Below, in pieces: positions 1 to 10,085 of a stretch of DNA of 64,000 bases. Both the position numbers and the translations under genes were made by a program. How positions within the stretch are numbered: position 1 is the stretch's first letter; each line of letters starts with the position of its first letter. A model generated the notes under the pieces. The model ran no database searches and was not told where the DNA came from. It was given only the letters and a program-made list of their open reading frames with translations. This DNA is from Kordiimonas sediminis (GTDB lineage: Bacteria; Pseudomonadota; Alphaproteobacteria; Sphingomonadales; Kordiimonadaceae): NCBI RefSeq assembly GCF_014656395.1, contig NZ_BNCI01000002.1, positions 1,302,001-1,366,000 of the forward strand, given 5' to 3'.

Positions 1-774
1 TGGAGAATGACCTTTTTCCTGGTAGGTATTCCTGGCGTATTACTGGCCATCGTTGTGCGCTTTGCTATCAAGGAACCTATCCGTGGTCAATTTGACGAGG
101 GCGTAGCACTGAAGGAAAGGCCATCCTTCCTTCAAACACTGAAATTCCTGATGACCCTAAAATCTTTCCCCTATTTTGCCTTTGGCTGCGCTATGTCCGC
201 ATTTGTCAGCTACGGCGTGGGTAACTTCATGCCTTCCTTCATGATACGCTACCATGGATTTTCGCCTACGGAAGTAGGCTTCATTCTGTCCGCAACAAAC
301 GGGCTGGCCGGCATGATTGGAACATTTCTGGGCGGCTGGGCTGCTGACCGACTGTCGAAATATGATGTGCGGTGGTATATGTGGTTCCCGGCTATAACCG
401 GTGGTCTGGCAATACCTGTTGGCGTCTTTGCCTATAATACAGATAACAGCACGCTGATGATTGCGCTGGCGTTTTTCCAGTTGGTCTTGTCTGCAACATA
501 CTTGGCGCCTGCAATTGCCATGTCGCACAGACTGTCTGGCCCAGTCATGCGCGCCATGGCATCCGCAGTTTTATTCTTCATACTAAACTTGATCGGCCTT
601 GGGCTTGGACCCGTCGTAGTCGGCGCCCTTAGCGATATCATTCGCGAAATCACCGGCAACGAAAGCCTACGAGAAGCCCTGACAATCACTGTTATGATTG
701 CGTTGGTGAAGGTCTTTCTATTTTACAAGGCCGGTAAAAACCTTAATGCGGACCTGGAGGCTGGTCAAAAATAG
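1..774 (+). CDS. MFS transporter, C-terminal part (5' end outside window)
   Basis: The reading frame is open from base 1, so this is the distal part (258 codons) of a major facilitator transporter of the inner membrane. Hydrophobic helices recur along the whole stretch. The loop GGWAADRLSK is the MFS signature between helices, which would place it at the start of a six-helix half. The style resembles spinster-like or organic-acid MFS permeases, but the substrate cannot be read from this fragment. Its stop overlaps by 10 bases the end of the convergent PAS-domain gene. A nucleoside or sugar substrate is possible given the salvage genes nearby; that is inference only. Confidence 0.85.
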   Translation, partial: WRMTFFLVGIPGVLLAIVVRFAIKEPIRGQFDEGVALKERPSFLQTLKFLMTLKSFPYFAFGCAMSAFVSYGVGNFMPSFMIRYHGFSPTEVGFILSATNGLAGMIGTFLGGWAADRLSKYDVRWYMWFPAITGGLAIPVGVFAYNTDNSTLMIALAFFQLVLSATYLAPAIAMSHRLSGPVMRAMASAVLFFILNLIGLGLGPVVVGALSDIIREITGNESLREALTITVMIALVKVFLFYKAGKNLNADLEAGQK

Positions 775-1274
775 CTCCAGGCGCGCATGCGTGTGGCGGG
801 TTGGTTCTTGAAGGCAAAGTAAGACAGAACACCATAATCTGAACCATCCGGTTTTGATATTGGCACAGACACCTGCTCCCAGCTGATGGAACCAACTGAA
901 GTCTTGCATGTGTTTGTAACCGGTAGCATAGTCCTGTTGCGAACACATTTACGGTCTGCAAACACTGTCGAATACAAGTCTGTAAAACGCTGCTTCATAT
1001 CCTCCTGATTTAAACGGATTTGCGCTAAATATTTGCCGGTCAGCTCAACACCAAAAATACTGGTCAACCGTGAACCCCAGAAGCTACAACGGAAGTCTTC
1101 AAACTCTTTATCCCACGCGAACAGAAGAATGCGATCCGAATAAGAGATCATTCCCCGTCGCTGCATTTCACGAACAGTCAAATACTCACCAGCCTTGTGT
1201 TTTTCAAGGTCAGAGACAAACCGTTTTAATTCTGGATGATCAACTGTGTCAGGACCATCAAATTCAAAAAACAT
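765..1274 (-). CDS. PAS-domain protein (PAS_5-like)
   Basis: A 169-residue soluble protein. The N-terminal part (HPELKRFVSDLEKHKAGEYL, then RGMISYSDRILLFAWD) has the pattern of the alphaproteobacterial PAS_5 family: a short helix, then a PAS-like sheet, with no output domain. Family members are thought to be small sensors or partners, mostly of unknown function. I chose ATG at 1274 because GGAG lies about 11 bases upstream; a longer frame to 1328 adds an unlikely N-terminus. The 3' end overlaps the convergent MFS gene by 10 bases. No signal peptide or membrane segment is visible. Confidence 0.7.
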   Translation of the reverse strand: MFFEFDGPDTVDHPELKRFVSDLEKHKAGEYLTVREMQRRGMISYSDRILLFAWDKEFEDFRCSFWGSRLTSIFGVELTGKYLAQIRLNQEDMKQRFTDLYSTVFADRKCVRNRTMLPVTNTCKTSVGSISWEQVSVPISKPDGSDYGVLSYFAFKNQPATRMRAWSYF

Positions 1275-1390
1275 ACTCAAAACTACTCCATTAAAACTGT
1301 ATACACAGTAAAGATGAAGAAGTTTCACATCAAATGAATAGATACTTAATTCGGCATTAATTATATAGTTGACTATAAAAAAACAAAATT

Positions 1391-2611
1391 TTATTGCAGT
1401 GCAGAATGACCAACTTCCAATGGTGCGATGTTCAGATGCCTGGCAACCGTTTGCCCTATATCTGCAAATGATTCGCGAACGCCAATTGACCCCCCTGCAA
1501 TACCAGGCCCAAACGCGATAAAGGGAATATGTTCCCGTGTATGATCACTCCCTGGCCACGTAGGATCACACCCGTGGTCCGCCGTCAGAATAACCAAGTC
1601 TCCAGCCTGAAGCTTCGCCTGCAGTTCCGGAAGCCGTGCGTCAAATTCTTCAAGTGCGTTGGCATAACCTGGCACATCACGGCGATGACCAAACGACTGA
1701 TCAAAATCCACAAAATTTGTAAAAATCAACGCCCCGTCTGGCGCCGTGTCTGCTGCATGCAAGGTTTCGTCAAACAGCGCCATATTGCCAGTTGCTTTAA
1801 TTTTTTGCGTCAACCCCTGATGGGCAAAAATATCAGCAATTTTCCCGATAGAAATAACCTCACGTCCGGCATCTTTCAACATATCCAAAAGGGTCTTCGA
1901 TGGCGGCGGTGTTGCCAGATCGCGACGATTGCCCGTCCTTTCAAAGACACCATTTTGCCCTACAAACGGACGGGCAATTACCCGTCCAATATTATAGGCA
2001 TCAACCAATTCCCGCGCTACGTCGCACACATGATACAAGCGCTCCAACCCAAAGGTTTCTTCGTGTGCTGCTATCTGAAACACGCTATCAGCGGACGTAT
2101 AGACAATAGGCTTGCCTGTTTCGATATGTTCATCGCCTAATTCTTCCAAAATAACAGTTCCAGAGGCGTGCTTATTGCCAAGCACCCCCGGCAAATCACA
2201 CCTCTCAATCAGAGCATTCAAGAGATCTTCTGGGAAACTTGGCGGCGTAGTCGGAAAATATCCCCAGTCAAATAGTACCGGCACACCAGCAATTTCCCAG
2301 TGACCTGACGGTGTATCTTTCCCTTTGGACAGTTCCTTACAAACGCCGTACAGCCCTTCTGTTTCCAGTGGAGAGACAATACCAGCCGGTGCATGTCCCG
2401 TTGCCAGTTCTGATGCCTTTCCCAGGCCAAGCGTGACCATATTGGGAATGTTAAGGGGGCCGCTGGCGGGGCGTTTCTCACTTTCGCCACCATCAGCACA
2501 CCACCTTGCAATACTGCCAAATGTGTCTGCACCAACATCACCAAAATCAGCCGCGTCAGGGGTTGCCCCCAGACCAAAACTATCAAGCACCAGTATAAAG
2601 GCCCTAGCCAT
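1391..2611 (-). CDS. deoB: Phosphopentomutase
   Basis: A 406-residue cytoplasmic enzyme that interconverts (deoxy)ribose-1-phosphate and the 5-phosphate, linking nucleoside phosphorylases to DeoC and the pentose pathway. The N-terminus [19 protein letters not shown] carries the metal-binding D-S-F-G-G motif of the alkaline-phosphatase-like superfamily, and [21 protein letters not shown] near the C-terminus supplies further metal ligands. Length matches DeoB. I chose ATG at 2611, with AAGGAG eight bases upstream, over a longer frame; it overlaps the deoA stop by 8 bases, implying translational coupling. The operon is deoA-deoB. Confidence 0.95.
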   Translation of the reverse strand: MARAFILVLDSFGLGATPDAADFGDVGADTFGSIARWCADGGESEKRPASGPLNIPNMVTLGLGKASELATGHAPAGIVSPLETEGLYGVCKELSKGKDTPSGHWEIAGVPVLFDWGYFPTTPPSFPEDLLNALIERCDLPGVLGNKHASGTVILEELGDEHIETGKPIVYTSADSVFQIAAHEETFGLERLYHVCDVARELVDAYNIGRVIARPFVGQNGVFERTGNRRDLATPPPSKTLLDMLKDAGREVISIGKIADIFAHQGLTQKIKATGNMALFDETLHAADTAPDGALIFTNFVDFDQSFGHRRDVPGYANALEEFDARLPELQAKLQAGDLVILTADHGCDPTWPGSDHTREHIPFIAFGPGIAGGSIGVRESFADIGQTVARHLNIAPLEVGHSALQ

Positions 2612-3953
2612 TGCTATCTCCTTCAATAATTTCCCGGACCGATGCAGGCGGCTCAACCGGTGTGTCCTCAACCGCAATAAAGGACAGAAGTTTATCCCGG
2701 CAATGCTCTGCCATATCTTCTGTTTTGGCGTAGATTGTACACAATCTATCCCCTTTACCAACCTTACAGCCACGGTTAACGAGATGATCAATACCAACAG
2801 AATGATCAACCGAATCTTCAGGTCGGGTTCTGCCACCGCCCATTGCAACAATCAACATGCCTATATCGCGCGTCTGCATCGCAGTGATGTAGCCGTCATG
2901 TGGTGCCAGAACCTCCATGCGAACGGGCGCCAGCTTTAAATATCTATCAGGGTTTTCCATCAAGTCAGATGGACCATCCAAAGCATGCACCATTTGCGCA
3001 AACTTATCAGCAGCACGACCAGAGAACAGACACTCCCTTGCCATTTTATAGCCTTCTGTGCGGTTTTTTACTATACTGCCAAGGGCCAACATTTCTGCAG
3101 CAAGGACAAGTGTGATCTCAAGCAATTGACCATCCGCCTTATCAGGAGATACTAAAAATTCTACCGCTTCCAGTACTTCAATTGCGTTTCCTGCTGTGCG
3201 GCCAAGAACTTCATTCATATCTGTAATGATGGCTGTTGTCTTCAACCCTGCTGCCGACGCAACATTCACAATCGACCTGGAAAGTTTCCTCGCGTTATCC
3301 ATCGACTGCATAAACGCGCCGTTACCGACCTTAACATCCATTACTAGGCCGTTTAAACCTGCTGCAAGTTTCTTGGACAGAATTGACGCGGTGATCAGCG
3401 GAACGGATTCAACAGTACCGGTTACATCACGCACGCTATATACGCGGCGATCTGCTGGCGCCAATTCACTGGTCTGACCAATAATGGCCGTGCCGACCAT
3501 TTTCACACAGGTCTCGAATGCCTCGATCGAAGGGGTTGTCTTATAGCCAGGTATGCTCTCGAGCTTATCGAGTGTACCGCCAGTATGGCCAAGGCCGCGC
3601 CCGGAGATCATAGGCACGAAGGCGCCGCATGCCGCCACAATCGGTGCCAGCATCAGGCTTACTTTATCTCCGACACCACCGGTGGAATGTTTATCAACAA
3701 TAGGAGCACCCGGCTCCAAACCAATGCGTGTCCAGTCGATAACACGACCAGAATTCGTCATGGCTCGGGTCAGGGTTGCTCCCTCCTCCGGTGTCATACC
3801 GTTCAGGAACACAGCCATGGTAAATGCCGCGATTTGTGCATCAACTACATCCCCGGATGTAATACCCGCCACAAATGCCTCCAACTCTTTCGCCGTTAGT
3901 GCATTTCCGTCCCTTTTACGGGCTATAATTTCCTGTGGAAGATAGTCGAGCAT
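2604..3953 (-). CDS. deoA: Thymidine phosphorylase
   Basis: A 449-residue homodimeric cytoplasmic enzyme that splits thymidine and deoxyuridine with phosphate into base and deoxyribose-1-phosphate. The signature [20 protein letters not shown] and the phosphate-site [10 protein letters not shown] are intact. A helical N-terminal domain (about residues 1-70), the central alpha/beta domain and the C-terminal PYNP domain are all present, and length matches E. coli DeoA (about 440). It is the first gene of deoA-deoB, divergent from the phosphoribosyltransferase at 4092 with a 138 bp shared promoter region. Confidence 0.96.
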   Translation of the reverse strand: MLDYLPQEIIARKRDGNALTAKELEAFVAGITSGDVVDAQIAAFTMAVFLNGMTPEEGATLTRAMTNSGRVIDWTRIGLEPGAPIVDKHSTGGVGDKVSLMLAPIVAACGAFVPMISGRGLGHTGGTLDKLESIPGYKTTPSIEAFETCVKMVGTAIIGQTSELAPADRRVYSVRDVTGTVESVPLITASILSKKLAAGLNGLVMDVKVGNGAFMQSMDNARKLSRSIVNVASAAGLKTTAIITDMNEVLGRTAGNAIEVLEAVEFLVSPDKADGQLLEITLVLAAEMLALGSIVKNRTEGYKMARECLFSGRAADKFAQMVHALDGPSDLMENPDRYLKLAPVRMEVLAPHDGYITAMQTRDIGMLIVAMGGGRTRPEDSVDHSVGIDHLVNRGCKVGKGDRLCTIYAKTEDMAEHCRDKLLSFIAVEDTPVEPPASVREIIEGDSNG

Positions 3954-4091
3954 AAAGTCCCCTTATATTAATACTTCGTGCAGCATAGGCGAAAAATATA
4001 GCGCTGAAAAGCGATCAAAAGATGACAAATCGCCTTCCTGACGGTATATGGTGCCTAACTCTGAAATTACCAATCAAAGGATTCATCTTTT

Positions 4092-4646
4092 ATGACTGTC
4101 CAGAAAAACTATGTGACAGCTCAGGATCTTCTTGCCGATAGTTTTGAGCTTGGCTTGAAAATCCTGAAAAGCGACTTCAAGCCAAAATTTATTGTTGGTG
4201 TTTGGCGCGGCGGCACCCCAACAGGGATCGCAGTACAGGAAATTCTGGATTACTACGGCGTTGATACCGATCATATCGCGATCCGTACTTCAAGTTATAT
4301 CGGCATGGAGCAACAAAAAGAAGTTAAGGTTCACGGCCTTGAATATATCATCAACAATATTAATGCAGAAGACAGCCTTCTGATTGTGGATGATGTCTTT
4401 GACAGTGGCCGGTCAATCGAAGCGATTGTACGTGAGCTGAAAGCAAAATGTCGCCGAAACACACCGGAAGTCATCAAAATCGCAACGGTTTATTACAAGC
4501 CAGCGAGAAATGCGACCAACCTTGTGCCTGACTTTTATTGTCACGAGACAGATGACTGGTTAGTCTTCCCGCACGAACTGAAAGACTTATCACGGGCCGA
4601 AATTAAAGAGCATAAAGGCCTCGACCTGCCAGAACTTGATTTATAG
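4092..4646 (+). CDS. Purine phosphoribosyltransferase (hypoxanthine type)
   Basis: A 184-residue type I phosphoribosyltransferase. The PRPP-binding loop LLIVDDVFDSGRS (about residues 97-109) has the two adjacent acidic residues of the family, and VGVWRGGTP near residue 35 fits the beta-strand and loop that contact pyrophosphate. It probably converts hypoxanthine or guanine and PRPP to the nucleoside monophosphate. It lies 8 bp before the purine nucleoside phosphorylase, so the pair frees a purine base and recaptures it. Xanthine or guanine specificity cannot be excluded. Confidence 0.85.
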   Translation: MTVQKNYVTAQDLLADSFELGLKILKSDFKPKFIVGVWRGGTPTGIAVQEILDYYGVDTDHIAIRTSSYIGMEQQKEVKVHGLEYIINNINAEDSLLIVDDVFDSGRSIEAIVRELKAKCRRNTPEVIKIATVYYKPARNATNLVPDFYCHETDDWLVFPHELKDLSRAEIKEHKGLDLPELDL

Positions 4647-4654
4647 GAGATGAT

Positions 4655-5500
4655 ATGAGCACGGACGCTACACTAAACGCTACCTATGAAGAAGTGATGG
4701 ACTGCGCCGCTTTCATCAAAGCTAATTATGCGGGTGAAATGCCCAAAGTCGCTCTGGTTCTAGGCTCAGGTCTTAATCAGATGGCAGATGAACTGACTGA
4801 CGCTGTTCGGTTTCCCTACCATGGCTTACCAAACTTCCCGACCCCAACAGTGGAAGGCCATTCGGGTGTTCTACACCTCGGCAAGCTTGGCGGCACGCCT
4901 GTCGCCTTCCTTCAGGGGCGTGTTCACGGCTATGAAGGACAAAGCGAACAAAAGCTTGCATTCGCCACCCGCGTTATGTGGGCAATCGGCATTGAAACGC
5001 TCATTCTTACAAATGCTGCAGGCAGCCTGAACCCTGAGGCAGGTCCGGGAAATCTTATGCTGATTACAGACCATATCAACAATATGGGCCTGAACCCACT
5101 TGTTGGCCCCAATGATGATCGGTTTGGTCCTCGCTTCAAGGACATGACCTATTGCTGGGACCCAAAACATAACGATACGTTGCGTGCTTGTGCCAAGGGC
5201 CTGGACATCAACCTGTTCGAGGGTGTGTATGTCGGCATGCGCGGCCCAAACTTTGAAACTCCTGCAGAAATTAAGATGTGGCAAACCCTTGGCGGGGGTG
5301 CTGTTGGCATGTCCACAATTCCGGAAGCCTTAGCGGGGCATCATTGCGGTCTTAGGATTTGCGGCATTTCCACAATGACAAATTACGGCGCAGGCATTAT
5401 GCCCGAAGAGTTGAACCATGAAGAAGTTATGGAGTTTGGCGCCATCGCAGCCGTCAATCTGGCTAAACTATTAACTGCCTTTATCAACAAAGTCGGTTAA
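4655..5500 (+). CDS. Purine nucleoside phosphorylase (trimeric type)
   Basis: A 281-residue trimeric-type PNP (PunA/XapA/human PNP class), cleaving purine nucleosides with phosphate to base and (deoxy)ribose-1-phosphate. Landmarks are VLGSGLNQMAD (phosphate-binding Ser), the H-G loop GRVHGYEGQ, NAAGSLNPE, MRGPNFETPAEI with the substrate Glu, and STIPEAL before TNYGAGI. Start is set by AGGAGATGAT directly upstream. It is cotranscribed with the phosphoribosyltransferase, and its pentose-phosphate product is the substrate of the nearby DeoB. Confidence 0.94.
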   Translation: MSTDATLNATYEEVMDCAAFIKANYAGEMPKVALVLGSGLNQMADELTDAVRFPYHGLPNFPTPTVEGHSGVLHLGKLGGTPVAFLQGRVHGYEGQSEQKLAFATRVMWAIGIETLILTNAAGSLNPEAGPGNLMLITDHINNMGLNPLVGPNDDRFGPRFKDMTYCWDPKHNDTLRACAKGLDINLFEGVYVGMRGPNFETPAEIKMWQTLGGGAVGMSTIPEALAGHHCGLRICGISTMTNYGAGIMPEELNHEEVMEFGAIAAVNLAKLLTAFINKVG

Positions 5501-5526
5501 TACCCCCACCTGTTTTTCAACCATCC

Positions 5527-5556
5527 CGCAGTAGATACAGACATGTTTCTACTGCG
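5527..5556. terminator. Hairpin between convergent genes
   Basis: A 9-bp perfect stem (CGCAGTAGA with TCTACTGCG, 12-base loop) lies just after the PNP gene and includes the last codon of the convergent FAD oxidoreductase. On the + strand it is followed by TTAAC only, so the U-tract is weak. It probably acts as a barrier between the two operons; an RNA-processing role is also possible. Confidence 0.5.
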
Positions 5557-6658
5557 TTAACATGTTTGCAACATATTCCCCGATAGCCAGGCTAGACGTC
5601 AGGCCAGGACTGTCAATGCCGTAAAGGTTAACCAGTCCTTTTATTCCGTGCACTTGTTCCCCGTTGATAACAAAATCCAGATACCCGTCTTCCGGCTTCC
5701 CAATTTTAGGTCGAATACCTGTGTAGCCTTTATGCAGGCGACTTTCATCCAAACCAGGATAATATGCTTTGATTGACCGGACAAATTCATCACGCCGGCT
5801 GTCATCAAAATGATAATCCACACCCTCGATCCATCTGGCATCGGGGCCGAATTTACACTGTCCTCCCATATCGACGGAGACATGAATACCAAGTCCGAGC
5901 CCCGTTGCGATAGGGTAGATCAACCGGGAGAACGGCGCCTTACCCGACAGCACATAATAATGTCCAATTGCATAGTAAGGCGTAGGCACATGATCTGGAC
6001 TTAGCCCCTTGGTCTTTCTGGCAACATCTGGGGCGTAAAGACCTGCACAATTTACAACTGTTTTGGCAGCGAGCTTCAAGTCATCCACCTGCACAATCAA
6101 ATCGCCGCTACCCGCTCGTTGGTGTGAAACATCGAGCCCCGTGACACGGCTTTCCAACGCAACAACGCCGCCCCGGTTGGTCAGGTCCCCCTCAAGGGCC
6201 AGCATGTATGCATGACTGTCAACTATTCCGGTAGACGGCGACCACAATCCTTTCTTGCAGAAGACTTCAGGTTCCAAGGTACGAACCTCCTCTGGCGTCA
6301 TAAGGCGCAGGTCGTCAACACCGTTCATCTGTCCTTGTCTGATATAGTCTTCAAGCTTGGGGATTTGCGCATCGGTCGTTGCCGTCACAATCTTGCCGCA
6401 GCGATTATAGGCTATGCCGCGACTATCACAGTATTCGTACAACAGTTCTTTACCCCGAACACACAGCTTGGCTTTCAGCGTGTCTGTTCCGTAATAAAAC
6501 CCTGCATGAATTACTTCCGAATTGCGGCTACTGGTTTGTGTACCAATCGCATCTTCTGCTTCCAGCACAATAACTTCACGGCCAGCTTCAGCCAGATGCT
6601 TGGCAACGGCCAGACCAACAGCCCCTGCGCCTATTACCAATGCATCTGCCTGTTCCAT
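5549..6658 (-). CDS. FAD-dependent oxidoreductase, L-2-hydroxyglutarate oxidase-like
   Basis: A 369-residue DAO-fold flavoprotein. The N-terminal dinucleotide motif VIGAGAVGLAVAKHLAEAG binds FAD, followed by SSRNSEVIHAGFYYG, the motif of the LhgO/glycerol-3-phosphate dehydrogenase group, and a C-terminal GIRPKIG and GIDSPGLTSSLAIGEYV FAD loop. LhgO-type enzymes oxidise L-2-hydroxyglutarate to 2-oxoglutarate and feed the quinone pool. It is 15 bp after the ALDH16 gene and last in the permease-deoC-ALDH operon, so its substrate here may be another 2-hydroxy acid from nucleoside breakdown. Family is firm; substrate is inference. Confidence 0.82.
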   Translation of the reverse strand: MEQADALVIGAGAVGLAVAKHLAEAGREVIVLEAEDAIGTQTSSRNSEVIHAGFYYGTDTLKAKLCVRGKELLYEYCDSRGIAYNRCGKIVTATTDAQIPKLEDYIRQGQMNGVDDLRLMTPEEVRTLEPEVFCKKGLWSPSTGIVDSHAYMLALEGDLTNRGGVVALESRVTGLDVSHQRAGSGDLIVQVDDLKLAAKTVVNCAGLYAPDVARKTKGLSPDHVPTPYYAIGHYYVLSGKAPFSRLIYPIATGLGLGIHVSVDMGGQCKFGPDARWIEGVDYHFDDSRRDEFVRSIKAYYPGLDESRLHKGYTGIRPKIGKPEDGYLDFVINGEQVHGIKGLVNLYGIDSPGLTSSLAIGEYVANMLTQ

Positions 6659-6673
6659 CGACTTGCCCTGTGA

Positions 6674-9061
6674 TTAGTTTGCGTCCCCGTAAGGAACCCA
6701 GATATTCTTGACCTCTACCGACTTTTCCAAAATGCGGCGACTGGCTAACAAAGGATCACTGAACCAGTCATAGGCCTTGCCACCCGAAAGCCAGGTACGC
6801 TTCATATTATCTGCAGCTGCAATCTCAATTTCTGCAGACTGCTCCAGGCCGCCGAAGTACCACAGACCATCAACGCCGTAATGTTTGGCAAGCGGAACGT
6901 TCAAACTATCCCGGCGCGCGGTAATGATATTGAGCACACCAGCAGGCAAATCAGATGTCTCTAAAATCTGATAAAAGTCAGTTGCCAACAATGGATAGCG
7001 CGCAGACGGGACAACAACAGCTCTGTTCCCCACGGCAATTGCGTGTGCAGCCAGCGTTACCATCGCTAGCAGTGGCGCTTCGTCCGGACATATAATACCA
7101 ATAACTCCAAGCGGTTCATGCATTGCAATCGCCACGCCGCGAATAGGCGGTTCATGCACACGTCCTTCAAATTTATCAGCGAAGGCCGCTGCATCAAACA
7201 ACCGGCGAATAGAGGCTTCTACCTCTTGCTCAGCTGCCTTTTTGCTTGCACCCGTCAAACTGATAAGGCGTGCCGTAAATTCATCCGCCCGTACACTAAG
7301 ATTTTCAGCAATATAATATAGTATCTGCGCCCGCAGATGGCTTGTCTGACCTGCCCAACCAGCGGCAGCGGTTGCTGCCTCAACAGCATTTCTGATGTCT
7401 TTGTAATTGCCGTCACCGACCAGACCGGCTTCATGCCCCTTATGGTCATGAACAACCAGGCTGTCACCGCCATCAGGCCGGGCCTGCTTGCCACCAATAT
7501 ATAGTTTTGCTGTGGTATCAACGGCGGGCAGACCGGTCTGCTTCGGCGCACTGCCCGGCCGCGGTGCAGGCACTGCAATTGGCTTATAGTCCGCACGCTT
7601 TGAAGCGTCTTTTGGCTTCAGGTACGCCAACATGCCTTCCGCGCCGCCTTCACGCCCGAAACCGCTTTCACGGCGACCACCAAATCCAACCGCGGCATCA
7701 AACATGTTTGTGCCATTAACCCAAACAACACCGGCCATAAGTGCGGGGGCAACTTCAAGCGTACGGGAAATATTTTCTGACCAAATAGTCGCTGCCAGGC
7801 CGTACCGTGTGTTATTGGCAAGCTCGACGGCTTCTTTCTGCGTTCTGAACGTCATAACAGTCAAAACAGGACCGAAGATTTCCTCCCGGACCAGTAAGCT
7901 GTCGCTGCCGACATCTGTCACGATGGTCGGCGGATAGAAGATACCCTCTTCCGGCAAACTACAGGGTGCGTGCCAGACAGTTGCCCCTTCTTTCTTGCCG
8001 TCCGCGATCAATGCTTCAATCGTATCTTTTTGGACCTGGTCAACGACAGCGCCCATATCGATACATTTATCAAGACTATGCCCAACTCTTAATGTGGACA
8101 TGCGGGCTTTAACTTTGGTCAGGAACTTATCGGCGATCCCTTCCTGCACCAACAGACGAGAACCAGCACAGCAAACCTGCCCCTGATTAAACCAGATGGC
8201 GTCAACCAGTCCCTCGACCGCACCATCAAGGTCTGCATCCTCAAAAACAATGTAAGGCGACTTACCGCCTAGCTCCAGCGTCAGTGCTTTACCTGAACCA
8301 GCAATCTGGCGTCGGATGGTTTTACCAACCTCGGTAGACCCTGTGAAAGCAACCTTGTCCACGTCCCCGGCAACCAGACTGGCACCGGTTTCGCCCGCAC
8401 CAGTCACAATATTGACAACACCGTCTGGCAGGCCTGCTTCCACACACAGTTCAGCAAACATCAGTGCCGTAAGCGACGTATATTCCGCCGGTTTCAGGAC
8501 AACTGTATTGCCTGCCGCCAGCGCCGGTGCAATTTTCCACGCCAACATTAATAGTGGGAAATTCCACGGAATAACCTGCCCTGCGACGCCCAGTGCCTGG
8601 TGGTCAGGAAACTCAGCTTCCAGAAGTTGTGCCCATCCGGCATGGTGGTAAAAATGACGGGCGACAAGCGGGATATCAATATCCCGGCTTTCGCGGATTG
8701 GCTTGCCGTTATCAAGGCTTTCCAAAACCGCTAATATTCTGCTGTGTTTCTGTACAAGTCGTGCAACAGCGTACAGATACCGCGCCCGGCCGTGTCCGCC
8801 CAGTTTCTCCCACGCGGGTTGTGCTTTGCGTGCTGCTTGTATTGCGCTATTCACATCATCCGCAGAAGCTGATGCAATGTCTGCCAGCTTTTCACCAGTT
8901 GCGGGTGCATAGGTTGGGAAGGAACTTTCAGCGTCCGTCCATTTACCACCGATAAACAGGCCAAAGGCACGTCCATGCCCATCAAGCCATGCATCAACAT
9001 TACTGCGACTTTCCATCGCTGGACCATATTCCATAGTTTCGAGTTTTTCTTTCACTGTCAT
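6674..9061 (-). CDS. Two-domain aldehyde dehydrogenase (ALDH16 type)
   Basis: A 795-residue protein with two ALDH modules. The first (about 30-490) is complete: the general-base stretch LELGGKSPYIVFEDADLDGA and the catalytic Cys in FNQGQVCCAGSR, plus the NAD-site FTGSTEVGK. The second (about 520-795) has the NAD-fold part but no catalytic Cys. This active-plus-pseudoenzyme layout is that of the ALDH16 family, known from bacteria and animals. It sits 11 bp after deoC, so oxidation of the acetaldehyde released by DeoC to acetate, with NAD+, is the natural role (inference from context). Confidence 0.88.
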   Translation of the reverse strand: MTVKEKLETMEYGPAMESRSNVDAWLDGHGRAFGLFIGGKWTDAESSFPTYAPATGEKLADIASASADDVNSAIQAARKAQPAWEKLGGHGRARYLYAVARLVQKHSRILAVLESLDNGKPIRESRDIDIPLVARHFYHHAGWAQLLEAEFPDHQALGVAGQVIPWNFPLLMLAWKIAPALAAGNTVVLKPAEYTSLTALMFAELCVEAGLPDGVVNIVTGAGETGASLVAGDVDKVAFTGSTEVGKTIRRQIAGSGKALTLELGGKSPYIVFEDADLDGAVEGLVDAIWFNQGQVCCAGSRLLVQEGIADKFLTKVKARMSTLRVGHSLDKCIDMGAVVDQVQKDTIEALIADGKKEGATVWHAPCSLPEEGIFYPPTIVTDVGSDSLLVREEIFGPVLTVMTFRTQKEAVELANNTRYGLAATIWSENISRTLEVAPALMAGVVWVNGTNMFDAAVGFGGRRESGFGREGGAEGMLAYLKPKDASKRADYKPIAVPAPRPGSAPKQTGLPAVDTTAKLYIGGKQARPDGGDSLVVHDHKGHEAGLVGDGNYKDIRNAVEAATAAAGWAGQTSHLRAQILYYIAENLSVRADEFTARLISLTGASKKAAEQEVEASIRRLFDAAAFADKFEGRVHEPPIRGVAIAMHEPLGVIGIICPDEAPLLAMVTLAAHAIAVGNRAVVVPSARYPLLATDFYQILETSDLPAGVLNIITARRDSLNVPLAKHYGVDGLWYFGGLEQSAEIEIAAADNMKRTWLSGGKAYDWFSDPLLASRRILEKSVEVKNIWVPYGDAN

Positions 9062-9072
9062 TGGAACCGCCC

Positions 9073-10032
9073 CTATCCTAGTGCGTGTCTGTATGCGGCC
9101 GAGTAGCCACCAAATGCATGATATTCAAGTTGTCTCTCCAGATCACCAAGCAAACTTGATGCCCCGAAGCGGAATAACTCAGGCTCCAACCATTCCCGGC
9201 CAAGTTCTTCTTTCATCAACACAAGGTACAAGACAGCGTCCTTGGCGGTTTTGATCCCGCCAGCGGGCTTATAACCGACTTTGATGCCCGTCATATCCAG
9301 ATAGTCCCGTATCTGGCGGATCATGGTAAGCGATACGGGTAATGTTGCATTCACACCTTCCATCCCCGTCGACGTCTTAATGAAATCCGACCCCGCCATC
9401 ATGGACACCATGGACGCTTTGGCAATCTGTGTAAGGCTTGCCAGCTGTCCAGTTGCTAGAATGGTTTTCATGTGGGCTTCGCCGCAAACATCCTTAAAGG
9501 CACGCACTTCATCATACAGCGCCTGCCAGTTGCCCAGAAGCGCATGTTCACGGGTGATAACAATATCAATCTCAGTAGCACCGTCTGCAACAGAGCGCCG
9601 CACTTCCTCGAGCCGTGTTTCCATTGGCGCCAGACCAGCCGGAAAGCCAGTTGAAACTGCTGCCACCGGGATTGCTGACCCTTGCAGGGTTGAAACTGCA
9701 ACCTTAACCATGGGGTGATACACACATACAGCCCCTGTCGTCAGCGACAAATCGCCTACTCCAAGCGCCTCCATAATATCATGCCGGACCGGGTTACGGG
9801 CCTTTCGGCACATGCGCTGTACTTTTCCCGGAGTATCGTCCCCGGAGAGGGTGGTCAGGTCGATGCAGCTTATCGCCTTTAACATAAAGGCTAACTGCGC
9901 ATCTTTCTTTACCGCACGGCGACCACCGAGGGAGGCAATTCGTCTCTCTGTCGCGCTTTTATTGACGCGAATTCCTTCCAGAACCGCCGGATCAAATGGG
10001 ATCCCGTCGTTCACATAGGCATTTGTTGACAT
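9073..10032 (-). CDS. deoC: Deoxyribose-phosphate aldolase
   Basis: A 319-residue class I aldolase splitting 2-deoxyribose-5-phosphate into glyceraldehyde-3-phosphate and acetaldehyde. The Schiff-base Lys lies in GSDFIKTSTG and the proton-relay Lys in VGYKPAGGIK. Blocks such as VAAVSTGFPAG, DGATEIDIVI and CGEAHMKTILATG match the longer, animal-type DERA (about 318 residues) rather than the roughly 259-residue E. coli enzyme. It is between the NCS2-like permease (53 bp upstream) and ALDH16, so uptake, cleavage and aldehyde disposal are in one transcript. Confidence 0.95.
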   Translation of the reverse strand: MSTNAYVNDGIPFDPAVLEGIRVNKSATERRIASLGGRRAVKKDAQLAFMLKAISCIDLTTLSGDDTPGKVQRMCRKARNPVRHDIMEALGVGDLSLTTGAVCVYHPMVKVAVSTLQGSAIPVAAVSTGFPAGLAPMETRLEEVRRSVADGATEIDIVITREHALLGNWQALYDEVRAFKDVCGEAHMKTILATGQLASLTQIAKASMVSMMAGSDFIKTSTGMEGVNATLPVSLTMIRQIRDYLDMTGIKVGYKPAGGIKTAKDAVLYLVLMKEELGREWLEPELFRFGASSLLGDLERQLEYHAFGGYSAAYRHALG

Positions 10033-10085
10033 GTGCTAAGTACGTCCTGTTCGCAAATATCGTTATCGAATAGTGAAATCTTTAC

